Shown: piece after piece, positions 26,301 through 34,029 of the stretch
Layout of the letters: each line of letters begins with the position of its first letter
Position numbering within the stretch: the stretch's first letter is position 1
From: Oceanispirochaeta sp963676905
GTDB lineage: Bacteria; Spirochaetota; Spirochaetia; DSM-2461
Direction: 5' to 3'
Assembly (NCBI GenBank): GCA_963676905.2
Contig: CAXXVE010000001.1
Span: forward strand, 3,472,001 to 3,536,000
Length of the DNA stretch: 64,000 nucleotides
The notes under the pieces: model-generated
The model's database searches: none
Told to the model about the DNA's origin: nothing
The model's input: only the letters and a program-made list of their open reading frames with translations
Translations under genes and position numbers: made by a program

Positions 26301-28215
26301 CGGTGTACTCCGGAAGTGTAAAGAGAAAACGCGCTCCCTTTGTATATGTTTTGTCCAGGTGAATCTCTCCTTTCATTATCTGAAGCAGCTCCCGGCAGAT
26401 TGTCAGGCCCAGACCGCTGCCGCCATAGCGGCGTGCAAGCCCCTCTTCGGCCTGCCTGAAACGCTCAAAGATAATCTTGTCCTTGTCCGCTGCGACTCCG
26501 GGACCCGTGTCCTCTACAAAAAAGACAATCTTCTTTTCAAGGGGATCATATCTGTCTACACCGTAGCAGATCTGACCGTACTCGATAAACTTCATGGCAT
26601 TGTTCAGTAAGTTCTGCCAGATTTGATGAAAACGTTCAATCTCTGTGTTGAGAATAATTTCCCCGGGCAGGTCAGGGGGTATTCTCCAGATCAGACGGAT
26701 CTCTCTCTTGGCCCTGTCATCCATAAGCTTTCGGTATACGGTATGGATTTTTTTAAAGAAGACTTCAAGCTCAACATTTTGAAGATGCAGTTCTATCCTC
26801 TCATTCTGGATTCTTGATATATCAATAATGTTTGAAATAATCGATATAAGCTGATTGGAGCTCTCGCGTATCAGTTCCAGGTAGCGCTGCCTCTCACCCG
26901 TAAGATGGTCCGGTGGAATATCCTTTACAAGAAGCCCCGTAAATCCGATCAGAACATTCAGAGGTGTTCGTATTTCATGTGAAATATTGGCAAGAAACCC
27001 TGTTTTAAGGCGATTGCTCTCTTCGGCCTTCTCTTTGGCTACAATAAGCTCCTTTTCAATTTTCTTGCGCCAGGATATATCAGTTACAAGACCGACAAAA
27101 CAGGGCTCACCCTTCAGATCCTTCTCCATTCTTCCTCTTACAAGAACCCAGATGGAGGAGCCGTTCTTATGCCTGACCTGAACCTCTTCGGAAACTGCCT
27201 TTCCCTCAGCTCCCGAAAGAAAGATAGCCTTGCTCAGCCTCTCACGGCTGTCGGAATAGAGAACGGAATTGTAATAGTCCTCACCTTCCATCTCTTCCAC
27301 AGGATGGCCTGTCATATCCTCCCAGACCTTTGATATCTCCATGTGGGACCGCTCGGGATAGTATCTGAAAATGGTGTCCTTGACCGCTGCGAGGGTCTGA
27401 TCATAGAAGAGCTTCTCCCTTCTTAATTCAAGCTCCTTGCTCCTGAGGCTTGAGAGGGGCCTGAGGATGGCCTCCCTGTATACAGACTCCATCAGGCAGA
27501 AGTAAGCCACACCCCGCATCAGATCAGCCGCAAACAGAACAGTACTCCCCTGGTCTGTATTAATTGTAAATATGAGGCAGTCCAGTGCAGAAAACAGGAA
27601 TGCCACAGCTATAAGGAAGGGAGAGCTCTGATTCTTAAATGCCCTGACCCTCATAAAGGGGATCATCATCACAAACAGCCCCAGGGCCGAAATATAGGAG
27701 GAGATATTTACAATCCTGTGGGAGAGGGAATCCCCGGGAGAGAGAAAGGGGTAGACCACAACAAGGAGAATGAGGAGGCAAAGAGGGAGCATAGACAGCA
27801 GCAGTATCCTGATTCCACTGAGAGGCTTCAGATTCCGCCAGAAACGGATACCAACAGCGAGTCCTCCGAAAAGGGTGATGTTGCCTGCAATTCTGAAGTA
27901 GCGGACTCCTACCGCCCCCCCGAGGGATACACCGATGATGTATATAAAAAAGAGTGCAGATGTGACAAGGTATACCCCGTAGATGAGCCCAAGGGGGTCC
28001 TTCAGCAGCAGATGATCCGGTCTGATCAGAAAGAAGAAGAGCATCCCCCCTGAAAGAATAATCCAGCCGTGTACAATAATTATAATTACATCGGGAATGA
28101 CCATATAGAAAAGAAAGAGAATCAGAGGCAGCATAAGATGCCAGAAAACAAAAAGCAGGGGCTTTTTCCATACAGACTTAAAGTCATCGTCATTAATAAA
28201 GGAGTTTTCTTTCAT
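26287..28215 (-). CDS. Membrane PAS sensor histidine kinase
   Basis: This 642-residue protein has about seven or eight N-terminal membrane helices (residues ~18-250), then a PAS domain (about 270-395) closing with VGLVTDISWRKK. A HisKA domain follows with H-box ISHEIRTPLN (His about residue 415), and a HATPase domain has QIWQNLLNNAMKF (N box), DTGPGV (G1), FERFRQ and GGSGLGL (G2). It should autophosphorylate and pass phosphate to a response regulator; none is encoded nearby and no receiver is fused, so it is an orphan. The membrane part has no extracellular domain and may sense something in the membrane. Its end overlaps the dinG start by 14 bases. Confidence 0.92.
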   Translation of the reverse strand: MKENSFINDDDFKSVWKKPLLFVFWHLMLPLILFLFYMVIPDVIIIIVHGWIILSGGMLFFFLIRPDHLLLKDPLGLIYGVYLVTSALFFIYIIGVSLGGAVGVRYFRIAGNITLFGGLAVGIRFWRNLKPLSGIRILLLSMLPLCLLILLVVVYPFLSPGDSLSHRIVNISSYISALGLFVMMIPFMRVRAFKNQSSPFLIAVAFLFSALDCLIFTINTDQGSTVLFAADLMRGVAYFCLMESVYREAILRPLSSLRSKELELRREKLFYDQTLAAVKDTIFRYYPERSHMEISKVWEDMTGHPVEEMEGEDYYNSVLYSDSRERLSKAIFLSGAEGKAVSEEVQVRHKNGSSIWVLVRGRMEKDLKGEPCFVGLVTDISWRKKIEKELIVAKEKAEESNRLKTGFLANISHEIRTPLNVLIGFTGLLVKDIPPDHLTGERQRYLELIRESSNQLISIISNIIDISRIQNERIELHLQNVELEVFFKKIHTVYRKLMDDRAKREIRLIWRIPPDLPGEIILNTEIERFHQIWQNLLNNAMKFIEYGQICYGVDRYDPLEKKIVFFVEDTGPGVAADKDKIIFERFRQAEEGLARRYGGSGLGLTICRELLQIMKGEIHLDKTYTKGARFLFTLPEYTDGTP

Positions 28216-28283
28216 TTATCAGAAGTATAGCAGAACAGGATACACTCCGGCAGTAAATACTTGATTCATTTTACCCTGATTTA

Positions 28284-28310
28284 TTGACAAAGGAGCACTA
28301 AATGTATAAT
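28284..28310 (+). promoter_or_regulatory. Promoter candidate for the aspartokinase gene
   Basis: TTGACA (28284-28289) and a perfect TATAAT (28305-28310) are separated by 15 bases, two fewer than ideal. The predicted start near 28317 suits either start codon of the aspartokinase gene. Confidence 0.5.
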
Positions 28311-28350
28311 TTTTCACAAAATATACATATTTATACTCATTGCAAATGGG

Positions 28351-29733
28351 ATGAGTATGGGTATCAATGAAAGTAAGAAGAAGGAATCGAAACCTATGGT
28401 AGTTATGAAATTTGGCGGTACCTCCGTCCAAAACAATGTGTGGATTGACAAGGCTCTGGATATTGCGGAAAGCCAGTTGAATAAATCACCCGTTCTTGTA
28501 TCATCAGCCATGGGTAAGACAACAGACTGCATCCTTGAACTGATAGACCTTGCAGAGTCAGGAAGAATGGAAGAGTCTCTGCGCCCCTTCGAAGAGCTCA
28601 AGACAATTCATATCCAGTCTGCCTACTCTTTTCTCAGCGCGGAAAACCTGAAGGAGTGCGAGGAGAAGCTGCAGCAGCTCTTTACGGATTTTATGTCTTT
28701 CCTCAAGGGCCTTTCACTGCTGCGTGAGTGTTCTGCAAGAAGCCGGGACGCCCTCCTCTCATTCGGAGAGAGACTTTCAACAACCATTATCACACACCGG
28801 GCCATTGAGCGCGGAATGGAAGCTGTACTGCTGGATGCACGAAGTTTTATGATAACCGATGAAAACTTCAACTCCGCCGCTCCCCTTATGGACCTGACCT
28901 TCAAAAAGATCAAGGCACAGGTAAAACCTGCAGTGGGCAAGCTGATTGTAACCCAGGGCTTCATCGCTTCAACCGAAGGCGGAGTCACCACAACCCTGGG
29001 AAGGGGCGGCAGTGATTACTCTGCAGCCATTCTCGGAGCTGCACTGGACGCCGAAGAGATTCAGATCTGGACAGATGTGAACGGAATCATGAGTTCAGAC
29101 CCCCGGTTTGTAAAAGGGGTCAAGACAATCGACTCCATTACCTACAACGAGGCTGGGGAGCTCGCCTACTTCGGGGCAAAGGTCGTACATCCCGCAACCA
29201 TTCAGCCGGCGGTAGGCAAAAAGATCCCCGTACTTGTAAAAAACACAGGCAACCCCGACCACCCTGGTACAACTATTGAACACCAGCTCAACGGAACCGG
29301 ACTCAAGGCAATTGCATCTAAGAAGAATATTACTCTGATCAATATCAATTCATCCAAAATGCTGAATGCCTATGGCTTTTTAAGCAGGATTTTCGAGATA
29401 TTTGAAAAATACAAAACCCCTGTGGATCTGATCTCAACCTCGGAAGTATCCGTATCCATCACCATAGAAAAGTGCGATGCCATTGATGATATCAGAGAGG
29501 AAATATCCTCCTTTGCCACAGTAACAGTGGAACAGGGGAAGAGCATCATCTGCCTTGTAGGTCAGGACCTCTGGAAAGACTGCGGATTCATCTCCAAGGT
29601 TTTTGCCTCCCTCGGGGGAACACCCATCAGAATGATTTCGCTTGGTTCATCGGATATAAACCTCTCCGTGGTTGTCCCCCAGGACAAAACAGACGTGACA
29701 ATCCAGTCCCTCCACGACGCATTTCTGGGCTGA
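28351..29733 (+). CDS. lysC: Aspartate kinase (aspartokinase III-like, monofunctional)
   Basis: This 460-residue protein phosphorylates aspartate in the first step toward lysine, threonine and methionine. It has KFGGTS near the N-terminus, ERLSTTIIT, a TTTLGRGGSDYSA catalytic stretch (about 210-222) and WTDVNGIMSSDPR. Two C-terminal ACT domains (about 310-460) should bind an amino acid effector. There is no homoserine dehydrogenase fusion. The start is uncertain: 28351 opens the frame but has no ribosome binding site, while ATG 28396 (MVVMKFGG) has AAGGA 10 bases upstream and matches the usual family start. The gene is monocistronic between a promoter and a bidirectional terminator. Confidence 0.93.
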   Translation: MSMGINESKKKESKPMVVMKFGGTSVQNNVWIDKALDIAESQLNKSPVLVSSAMGKTTDCILELIDLAESGRMEESLRPFEELKTIHIQSAYSFLSAENLKECEEKLQQLFTDFMSFLKGLSLLRECSARSRDALLSFGERLSTTIITHRAIERGMEAVLLDARSFMITDENFNSAAPLMDLTFKKIKAQVKPAVGKLIVTQGFIASTEGGVTTTLGRGGSDYSAAILGAALDAEEIQIWTDVNGIMSSDPRFVKGVKTIDSITYNEAGELAYFGAKVVHPATIQPAVGKKIPVLVKNTGNPDHPGTTIEHQLNGTGLKAIASKKNITLININSSKMLNAYGFLSRIFEIFEKYKTPVDLISTSEVSVSITIEKCDAIDDIREEISSFATVTVEQGKSIICLVGQDLWKDCGFISKVFASLGGTPIRMISLGSSDINLSVVVPQDKTDVTIQSLHDAFLG

Positions 29734-29771
29734 TCAGATATCCGGAGTTCCGGAACAGTAACAATTCAGAG

Positions 29772-29811
29772 AAAAAAAAAGCTGACTGCCTCCGGGCAAT
29801 CAGCTTTTTTT
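29772..29811. terminator. Bidirectional terminator between the aspartokinase and NDK-like genes
   Basis: GCTGACTGCC (29781-29790) pairs with GGCAATCAGC (29794-29803) with a single mismatch, flanked by a run of A on the left and a run of T on the right. It lies in the convergent gap and serves both genes. Confidence 0.88.
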
Positions 29812-29841
29812 ATATCCGGCACATCAGTACCGTCTTAGAAA

Positions 29842-31020
29842 TTATTTGTCCTGAATAAACTGGAGCATGATTTTGCTGCAGCGGTTCTTCTGGATTCTTA
29901 CAATTCCCATCTCTCTCTTGGCGTTCTCGGCAGAGTCTGAAGCATGGGCGGTATTGACCATAACGTCTGATCCGAACTCTCTCCGTACAGTTCCGCCGGG
30001 AGCCTTTGTAGGATCGGTGGGACCGAGTACGTCGCGGATCTTCTGAACTGCGTTAACACCTTCATAGATCAGAACCATACACTTAACCTTGCCTGGTGAG
30101 TCCATCTCTTCGGGAGGACACTTATCCACTCTTGTACCTGACATAAATTCAACAATTTTGTTGAACTGGTCTATGGCATACTCCTTACCGAAGCTGTCGC
30201 CAAGGGCCTTGTCCATGTCTGCAGACAGGGGAAGACCGAATTCTTTCTCAAGAACGACCTTTGCCCTGGCTCCGAACATGGGACCAAGCTTGTTGATAAG
30301 TGCATCCTGTACGGGTCCGTAGAACTCAAGAGCCTCATTAACAGTCATCTGGTACTTCTTGCATCCAATGAGACGAAGTCCTGTTCTGCTGAACATATCA
30401 ATAATAGTTCCGGGCCGTGAGCTTGCAAATTTCCAGTTGTCCGGTTTGATAATAACCAGAGTTCTCTCAATTTCGGCATTTTCGGGATAAACCATATTCT
30501 CAACAATATTGGCTTCTGCAGACATAAATGGTGCAAAAACCTTCATGTTTTCGATCGCGATCTCCTGACTTCTGGGAGTCATTACTGCGGGTTCGAAGTA
30601 GAGGATATTCCCGTCAGAATCAGTTACAAGATCCGCATAGGTATCACGGATTGTTTCTCCGTTAACTGACTCAATGCTTCTGTTCTCAGGATAAATAGCA
30701 CCTGCGATATCGGACAGCTTCCGGCAGGCATCCTCCCCCTTGAAAAGGAGCATCATCACTCTGTGTCTGCGTCCATTGGTGGGAGTAAATGTTTTCAGTA
30801 CAAAACTGCTCAGAAGTTTGGCGGTTTCGGAACTTGTAGCAAGAGCCTGTCTATGCAGAGATGATGCATAGGCTTCGGCAAGCTCCTGGGAGGGAGCAAA
30901 AATCTGAGTGCCCACAAGTTCAAGATCAATGCGGGAAAGCAATCTGGAAAGCACTCCGCCGGTTCTTGATTTGGCAATTGTGTAGGGTGTAATTAAAATA
31001 TATGACAGTTCTTCAGCCAT
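29842..31020 (-). CDS. Tandem nucleoside diphosphate kinase-like protein, N-terminal half degenerate
   Basis: This 392-residue protein contains two NDK-fold halves. The C-terminal half (about 190-385) starts TLVIIKPDNW and has GTVRREFG and NTAHASDSAENA, where the His is the phosphate-carrying catalytic residue of NDP kinases. The N-terminal half (about 1-185) has the related start YILITPYTIAKS and GETIRDTYADL, but the matching active-site stretch reads YFEPAVMTPRS with no His. It therefore looks like one active and one inactive domain, with family insertions making it longer than two plain 140-residue NDKs. It could make NTPs from NDPs, or the dead half may be regulatory. It has its own promoter at 31062-31090. 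Confidence 0.83.
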   Translation of the reverse strand: MAEELSYILITPYTIAKSRTGGVLSRLLSRIDLELVGTQIFAPSQELAEAYASSLHRQALATSSETAKLLSSFVLKTFTPTNGRRHRVMMLLFKGEDACRKLSDIAGAIYPENRSIESVNGETIRDTYADLVTDSDGNILYFEPAVMTPRSQEIAIENMKVFAPFMSAEANIVENMVYPENAEIERTLVIIKPDNWKFASSRPGTIIDMFSRTGLRLIGCKKYQMTVNEALEFYGPVQDALINKLGPMFGARAKVVLEKEFGLPLSADMDKALGDSFGKEYAIDQFNKIVEFMSGTRVDKCPPEEMDSPGKVKCMVLIYEGVNAVQKIRDVLGPTDPTKAPGGTVRREFGSDVMVNTAHASDSAENAKREMGIVRIQKNRCSKIMLQFIQDK

Positions 31021-31061
31021 TTTTCGTTATTCTAAACCTTCTTAAAAATTTATTATGGCAT

Positions 31062-31090
31062 AATTTAACAGCCTTAACCGTCAAGGTCAA
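31062..31090 (-). promoter_or_regulatory. Promoter candidate for the NDK-like gene
   Basis: On the minus strand TTGACC (31090-31085) and TAAATT (31067-31062) are separated by 17 bases, 41 bases upstream of the ATG at 31020. An overlapping TTGACG shifted by six bases is a possible alternative -35. Confidence 0.5.
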
Positions 31091-31092
31091 TA

Positions 31093-31121
31093 TTGATTCC
31101 CCAAACAATATTTATTACATT
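31093..31121 (+). promoter_or_regulatory. Promoter candidate for dsbD, giving a leaderless transcript
   Basis: TTGATT (31093-31098) and TACATT (31116-31121) are separated by exactly 17 bases. Only 7 bases separate the -10 from the ATG at 31129, and no ribosome binding site is present, so transcription would start at or next to the A of the ATG. Confidence 0.45.
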
Positions 31122-31128
31122 CATATAT

Positions 31129-32883
31129 ATGAATAAACTGGTATTGTTTCTGTTATCACTATTTGCGCTTTCAATAATGCCTGTATCAGCGCAGTTCTCC
31201 CTGGGCGGGGGCCTTGGCGGTACTTCAGTCAGCATAGACGCTGAACTGGACTCATCACTTGATAAAGAAGCCTACAGACCGGGGGAAACAGCTTTACTTT
31301 CTGTAGCTTACACCTTTCCTGAAGGCTACCACCAGAGCTATAGTCCCGAACATTTTAAAATTTCCGGATATCCTGATCAGGGTATACTCTTCGGTTCGAC
31401 AATATATCCCGAGGGTGTTGAGGATGAAAACGGAGATATTCAATACTATGATTCAGCCGTCCTTAAGATAGAGATGCGGATATCCGAAGATTTTAAACCC
31501 GGACAGAGTGAGTTTCAGATACAGGTGGGATATCAGCTGTGCGATGATGCCGGGGTGTGCCTTTTTCCCCGTACTGAAGATATGACTGTGCAGATAAATA
31601 TTGAAGGAGAACCCGTCAGGGGAACATCGGAGTCGAGTGCTTCACTCTGGCTTTTCCTCCTTATGGCCCTTGCAGGAGGCTTTCTACTCAACCTGATGCC
31701 CTGTGTCCTGCCCCTGTTATCTGTAAAGGCTATGAACCTCATAAGCCAGAGCGGTGAAAAACGTCCTGTCCTTGTCAAACACGGACTCTACTACACAGGC
31801 GGGATACTCGCCTCCTTCTGGATACTCTCTCTTGTAATTGTTCTCCTTCAGAGATCCGGACAGCTTTTGGGCTGGGGATTCCAGTTTCAGAGTCCCCTCT
31901 TTCTGAGCATTCTTATATCGGTGATTTTTCTCTTTGCCCTCTCTCTCTTTGAGGTTTTTATACTCCTTCCTCCCCCGTCGGGGCTTAACAAGGCGGACAG
32001 CCTTTCCAGGCGCGGGGGCTACAGTGGATCTTTTTTTACAGGAATATTTGCTGTTTTTGTAGCAACACCCTGTACTGCCCCCTTTCTTGGAACGGCAATG
32101 GGATTTGCCTTCAGCCAGTCAGGAGGAGTCGTCTTTCTTATAATGACACTGACGGGAATAGGACTCTCCCTGCCCTTTCTTCTTCTTGGCTTCTTTCCCG
32201 GATTTTTCAGGATACTGCCTAAACCGGGAAAATGGATGGACAGGTTCAGGGAAGCCATGGCATTTCTTCTTATGGCTACGGCTGTCTATCTTTCAACAAC
32301 CCTGCTGAAGCAGGTGGGGAGAGGATTTTCCTCATTTATCTGGTTTATTCTTGTTCTCTCGGTGTCCGCATGGATATGGGGATGGAGCAGCAAGCAGAGC
32401 CGCAAGAAATTCTGGAGACGATTTTTCGTTGTATTACCAATGGCGGGAATCCTTGTCTCAGGTTTTTTCCTTCTTGATTTTTCAGGCTCCGCACCGGACA
32501 GCCAGGCAAAAGAGAGCTACTGGAGCGAGTTCAGCTCCGGCGAAGTTGCCAGACTCACCGCAGCAAACACACCTCTTTTTCTAGCCTTCTCAGCCGAGTG
32601 GTGCACAAGCTGCAAGGTAAATGAGAGAACCGTCCTTGATACCGACAGGGGGCGGGAACTGCTTGAGAGCAGAGGCATTGTATCAATGAAGGGAGATCTA
32701 ACTGTAAACAATCCTGAGGCAATGGAATGGATTTACAGCCATGGAAGAGCGGGAGTCCCTCTCTACCTCCTCTACCTGCCGGGAGAAGAGGTGCAGATAC
32801 TTCCCGAAATACTTACTTTCCAGATTCTGGAAGATGCATTTTCCTCTCTTCCCATTGAATCAGGAGAACTGGCCGGTCCTTAA
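31129..32883 (+). CDS. dsbD: Thiol:disulfide interchange protein, DsbD family
   Basis: This 584-residue protein has the three DsbD parts. A signal peptide (1-22) is followed by a periplasmic immunoglobulin-like domain (about 25-165) with the cysteine pair in QLCDDAGVC. The eight-helix membrane domain (about 172-450) has cysteines in MPCVLPL and ATPCTAPFLG. The C-terminal thioredoxin domain has WCTSCK (about 492-497). Electrons from cytoplasmic thioredoxin pass through it to periplasmic proteins. The ATG at 31129 begins a normal signal peptide; a TTG at 31093 would add 12 residues in front of it and is less likely. No ribosome binding site is seen. The last 24 bases overlap the 3' end of the convergent CoA-binding gene. 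Confidence 0.92.
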   Translation: MNKLVLFLLSLFALSIMPVSAQFSLGGGLGGTSVSIDAELDSSLDKEAYRPGETALLSVAYTFPEGYHQSYSPEHFKISGYPDQGILFGSTIYPEGVEDENGDIQYYDSAVLKIEMRISEDFKPGQSEFQIQVGYQLCDDAGVCLFPRTEDMTVQINIEGEPVRGTSESSASLWLFLLMALAGGFLLNLMPCVLPLLSVKAMNLISQSGEKRPVLVKHGLYYTGGILASFWILSLVIVLLQRSGQLLGWGFQFQSPLFLSILISVIFLFALSLFEVFILLPPPSGLNKADSLSRRGGYSGSFFTGIFAVFVATPCTAPFLGTAMGFAFSQSGGVVFLIMTLTGIGLSLPFLLLGFFPGFFRILPKPGKWMDRFREAMAFLLMATAVYLSTTLLKQVGRGFSSFIWFILVLSVSAWIWGWSSKQSRKKFWRRFFVVLPMAGILVSGFFLLDFSGSAPDSQAKESYWSEFSSGEVARLTAANTPLFLAFSAEWCTSCKVNERTVLDTDRGRELLESRGIVSMKGDLTVNNPEAMEWIYSHGRAGVPLYLLYLPGEEVQILPEILTFQILEDAFSSLPIESGELAGP

Positions 32884-33228
32884 AAGAACCAGGGTACAGG
32901 CTTCAAGCCATGGTATTCCGGCGGCATCGAGGGCATCCTTCAAGGGCTGCGATTCGGTGCCGGGATTCAGAATGACCCGTCCCGGTTTGAATTCGACAAT
33001 TTCATCAATAAGAGGCTCAACCCATTTGGGGCTCACATAGACAGTAAGAGTATCGATCTCATCTTCTATGGCCGATAGTGAGTGATACACTTTGTGTCCC
33101 TCAATCTCACTGAGAACCGGGTGAACCGGATAAACCGCGTGATTATGTTCAAGCAGCATCTGAAGAGCCTTGTAAGAGTAGCGTTCAGTCTTCTGACTGG
33201 CACCGAGTATGGCAACATTCTGTTTCAT
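32860..33228 (-). CDS. CoA-binding domain protein (YccU type)
   Basis: This 122-residue protein is a single Rossmann-like CoA-binding domain: VAILGASQKTERYSYKA at the start (nucleotide loop), VYPVHPVLSEIEG, and ILNPGTESQ with the closing WLEACTLVLL. Relatives are small proteins of unknown role related to the CoA-binding part of succinyl-CoA synthetase. The last 24 bases overlap the end of dsbD on the opposite strand, so the two transcripts must overlap or end inside each other's coding region. The gene is probably transcribed alone. Confidence 0.85.
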   Translation of the reverse strand: MKQNVAILGASQKTERYSYKALQMLLEHNHAVYPVHPVLSEIEGHKVYHSLSAIEDEIDTLTVYVSPKWVEPLIDEIVEFKPGRVILNPGTESQPLKDALDAAGIPWLEACTLVLLRTGQFS

Positions 33229-33270
33229 CTTTACATCCTGTAATCGAGATCTGCTTTAAAAATACTGAAT

Positions 33271-34029
33271 CTACCGGACAGTTTCAAATAAATCGTCAAG
33301 GTCCATAAAAGAACTCTTCTTTATCCAGCCTTCCTGCCTGCCTCTGTCCGCTGTTTTAACCCTGTACCATCCCGCCCGTTCTTCCATGACCTCAATCTCT
33401 GTACCGGCAGAAAGAACGGCAGCCGTATCATAAAGCGGACTGTCACCCTTAAACAGAGCTGTATCATCGCTGAGGACATAGGCACTTCTGCCTGATGAGG
33501 ACTCCCATGTCAGAGCAGAAACAGCGAGAAGGACTGCAATAAACAGAGCGGTCAGGGATACAGAGCGGAACAGATCACTCTTTTTATACAGATGGAGTGC
33601 GGCGAATGCCAGAGAGAGAACCAGAACTGCCATAACAAGATACCAAAGCTTCTTCAAACCGAGAAGAAACAGAGGAAACCAGAGAATATACTCTGCAGCC
33701 CCGTAATCGATCTCATCCAGCCCCATTTCTCCAAGGAGAAGGGCTCTGTTTGCCCTGAAATCAGGGTCGCCTGGTTTCAATTCAAGAGCTGCGCCATAGG
33801 CCGTCAGGGCCGGAACCCTTTCTTCTGCAAGATAGAGTGCGTTTGCAAGATTATACAGCAGGGCCTCATCATCAGGGTGTTCTCTGGCTTCAGCAGCATA
33901 GGCAGCTGCCGCGTCTTTGAAGGAAGCGTCTCCTTCCAGGGCACTCTTAAAAAGCTCATCTGCCCCTGACAGTGAAAAAAGAGGCAGGGTTGCAGACAGA
34001 AGCATGACAAGTAAAACAATTTTTTTCAT
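33271..34029 (-). CDS. batE: BatE-like TPR and SH3 membrane protein
   Basis: This 252-residue protein has a signal peptide (1-21), TPR repeats (about 25-110; LLYNLANALYLAEERVPALTAY), two membrane helices (about 118-180), and a C-terminal bacterial SH3 domain (VLSAGTEIEVMEERAGWYRVKTADGR-like, ending GWIKKSSF). This layout matches BatE in Bat operons of spirochaetes and Bacteroidetes, where the proteins form an envelope complex linked to aerotolerance and stress. It is the last gene of the operon, overlapping batD by 4 bases (ATGA). The exact biochemical role is unknown across the family. Confidence 0.82.
   Translation of the reverse strand: MKKIVLLVMLLSATLPLFSLSGADELFKSALEGDASFKDAAAAYAAEAREHPDDEALLYNLANALYLAEERVPALTAYGAALELKPGDPDFRANRALLLGEMGLDEIDYGAAEYILWFPLFLLGLKKLWYLVMAVLVLSLAFAALHLYKKSDLFRSVSLTALFIAVLLAVSALTWESSSGRSAYVLSDDTALFKGDSPLYDTAAVLSAGTEIEVMEERAGWYRVKTADRGRQEGWIKKSSFMDLDDLFETVR

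Noticed and set aside
28305..28322. Possible Rex operator half (TTGTGAAA on the minus strand) near the aspartokinase promoter
   Set aside because: The second half (TTTCACAA) is missing at the required spacing, so one 8-base match in AT-rich DNA is not convincing.
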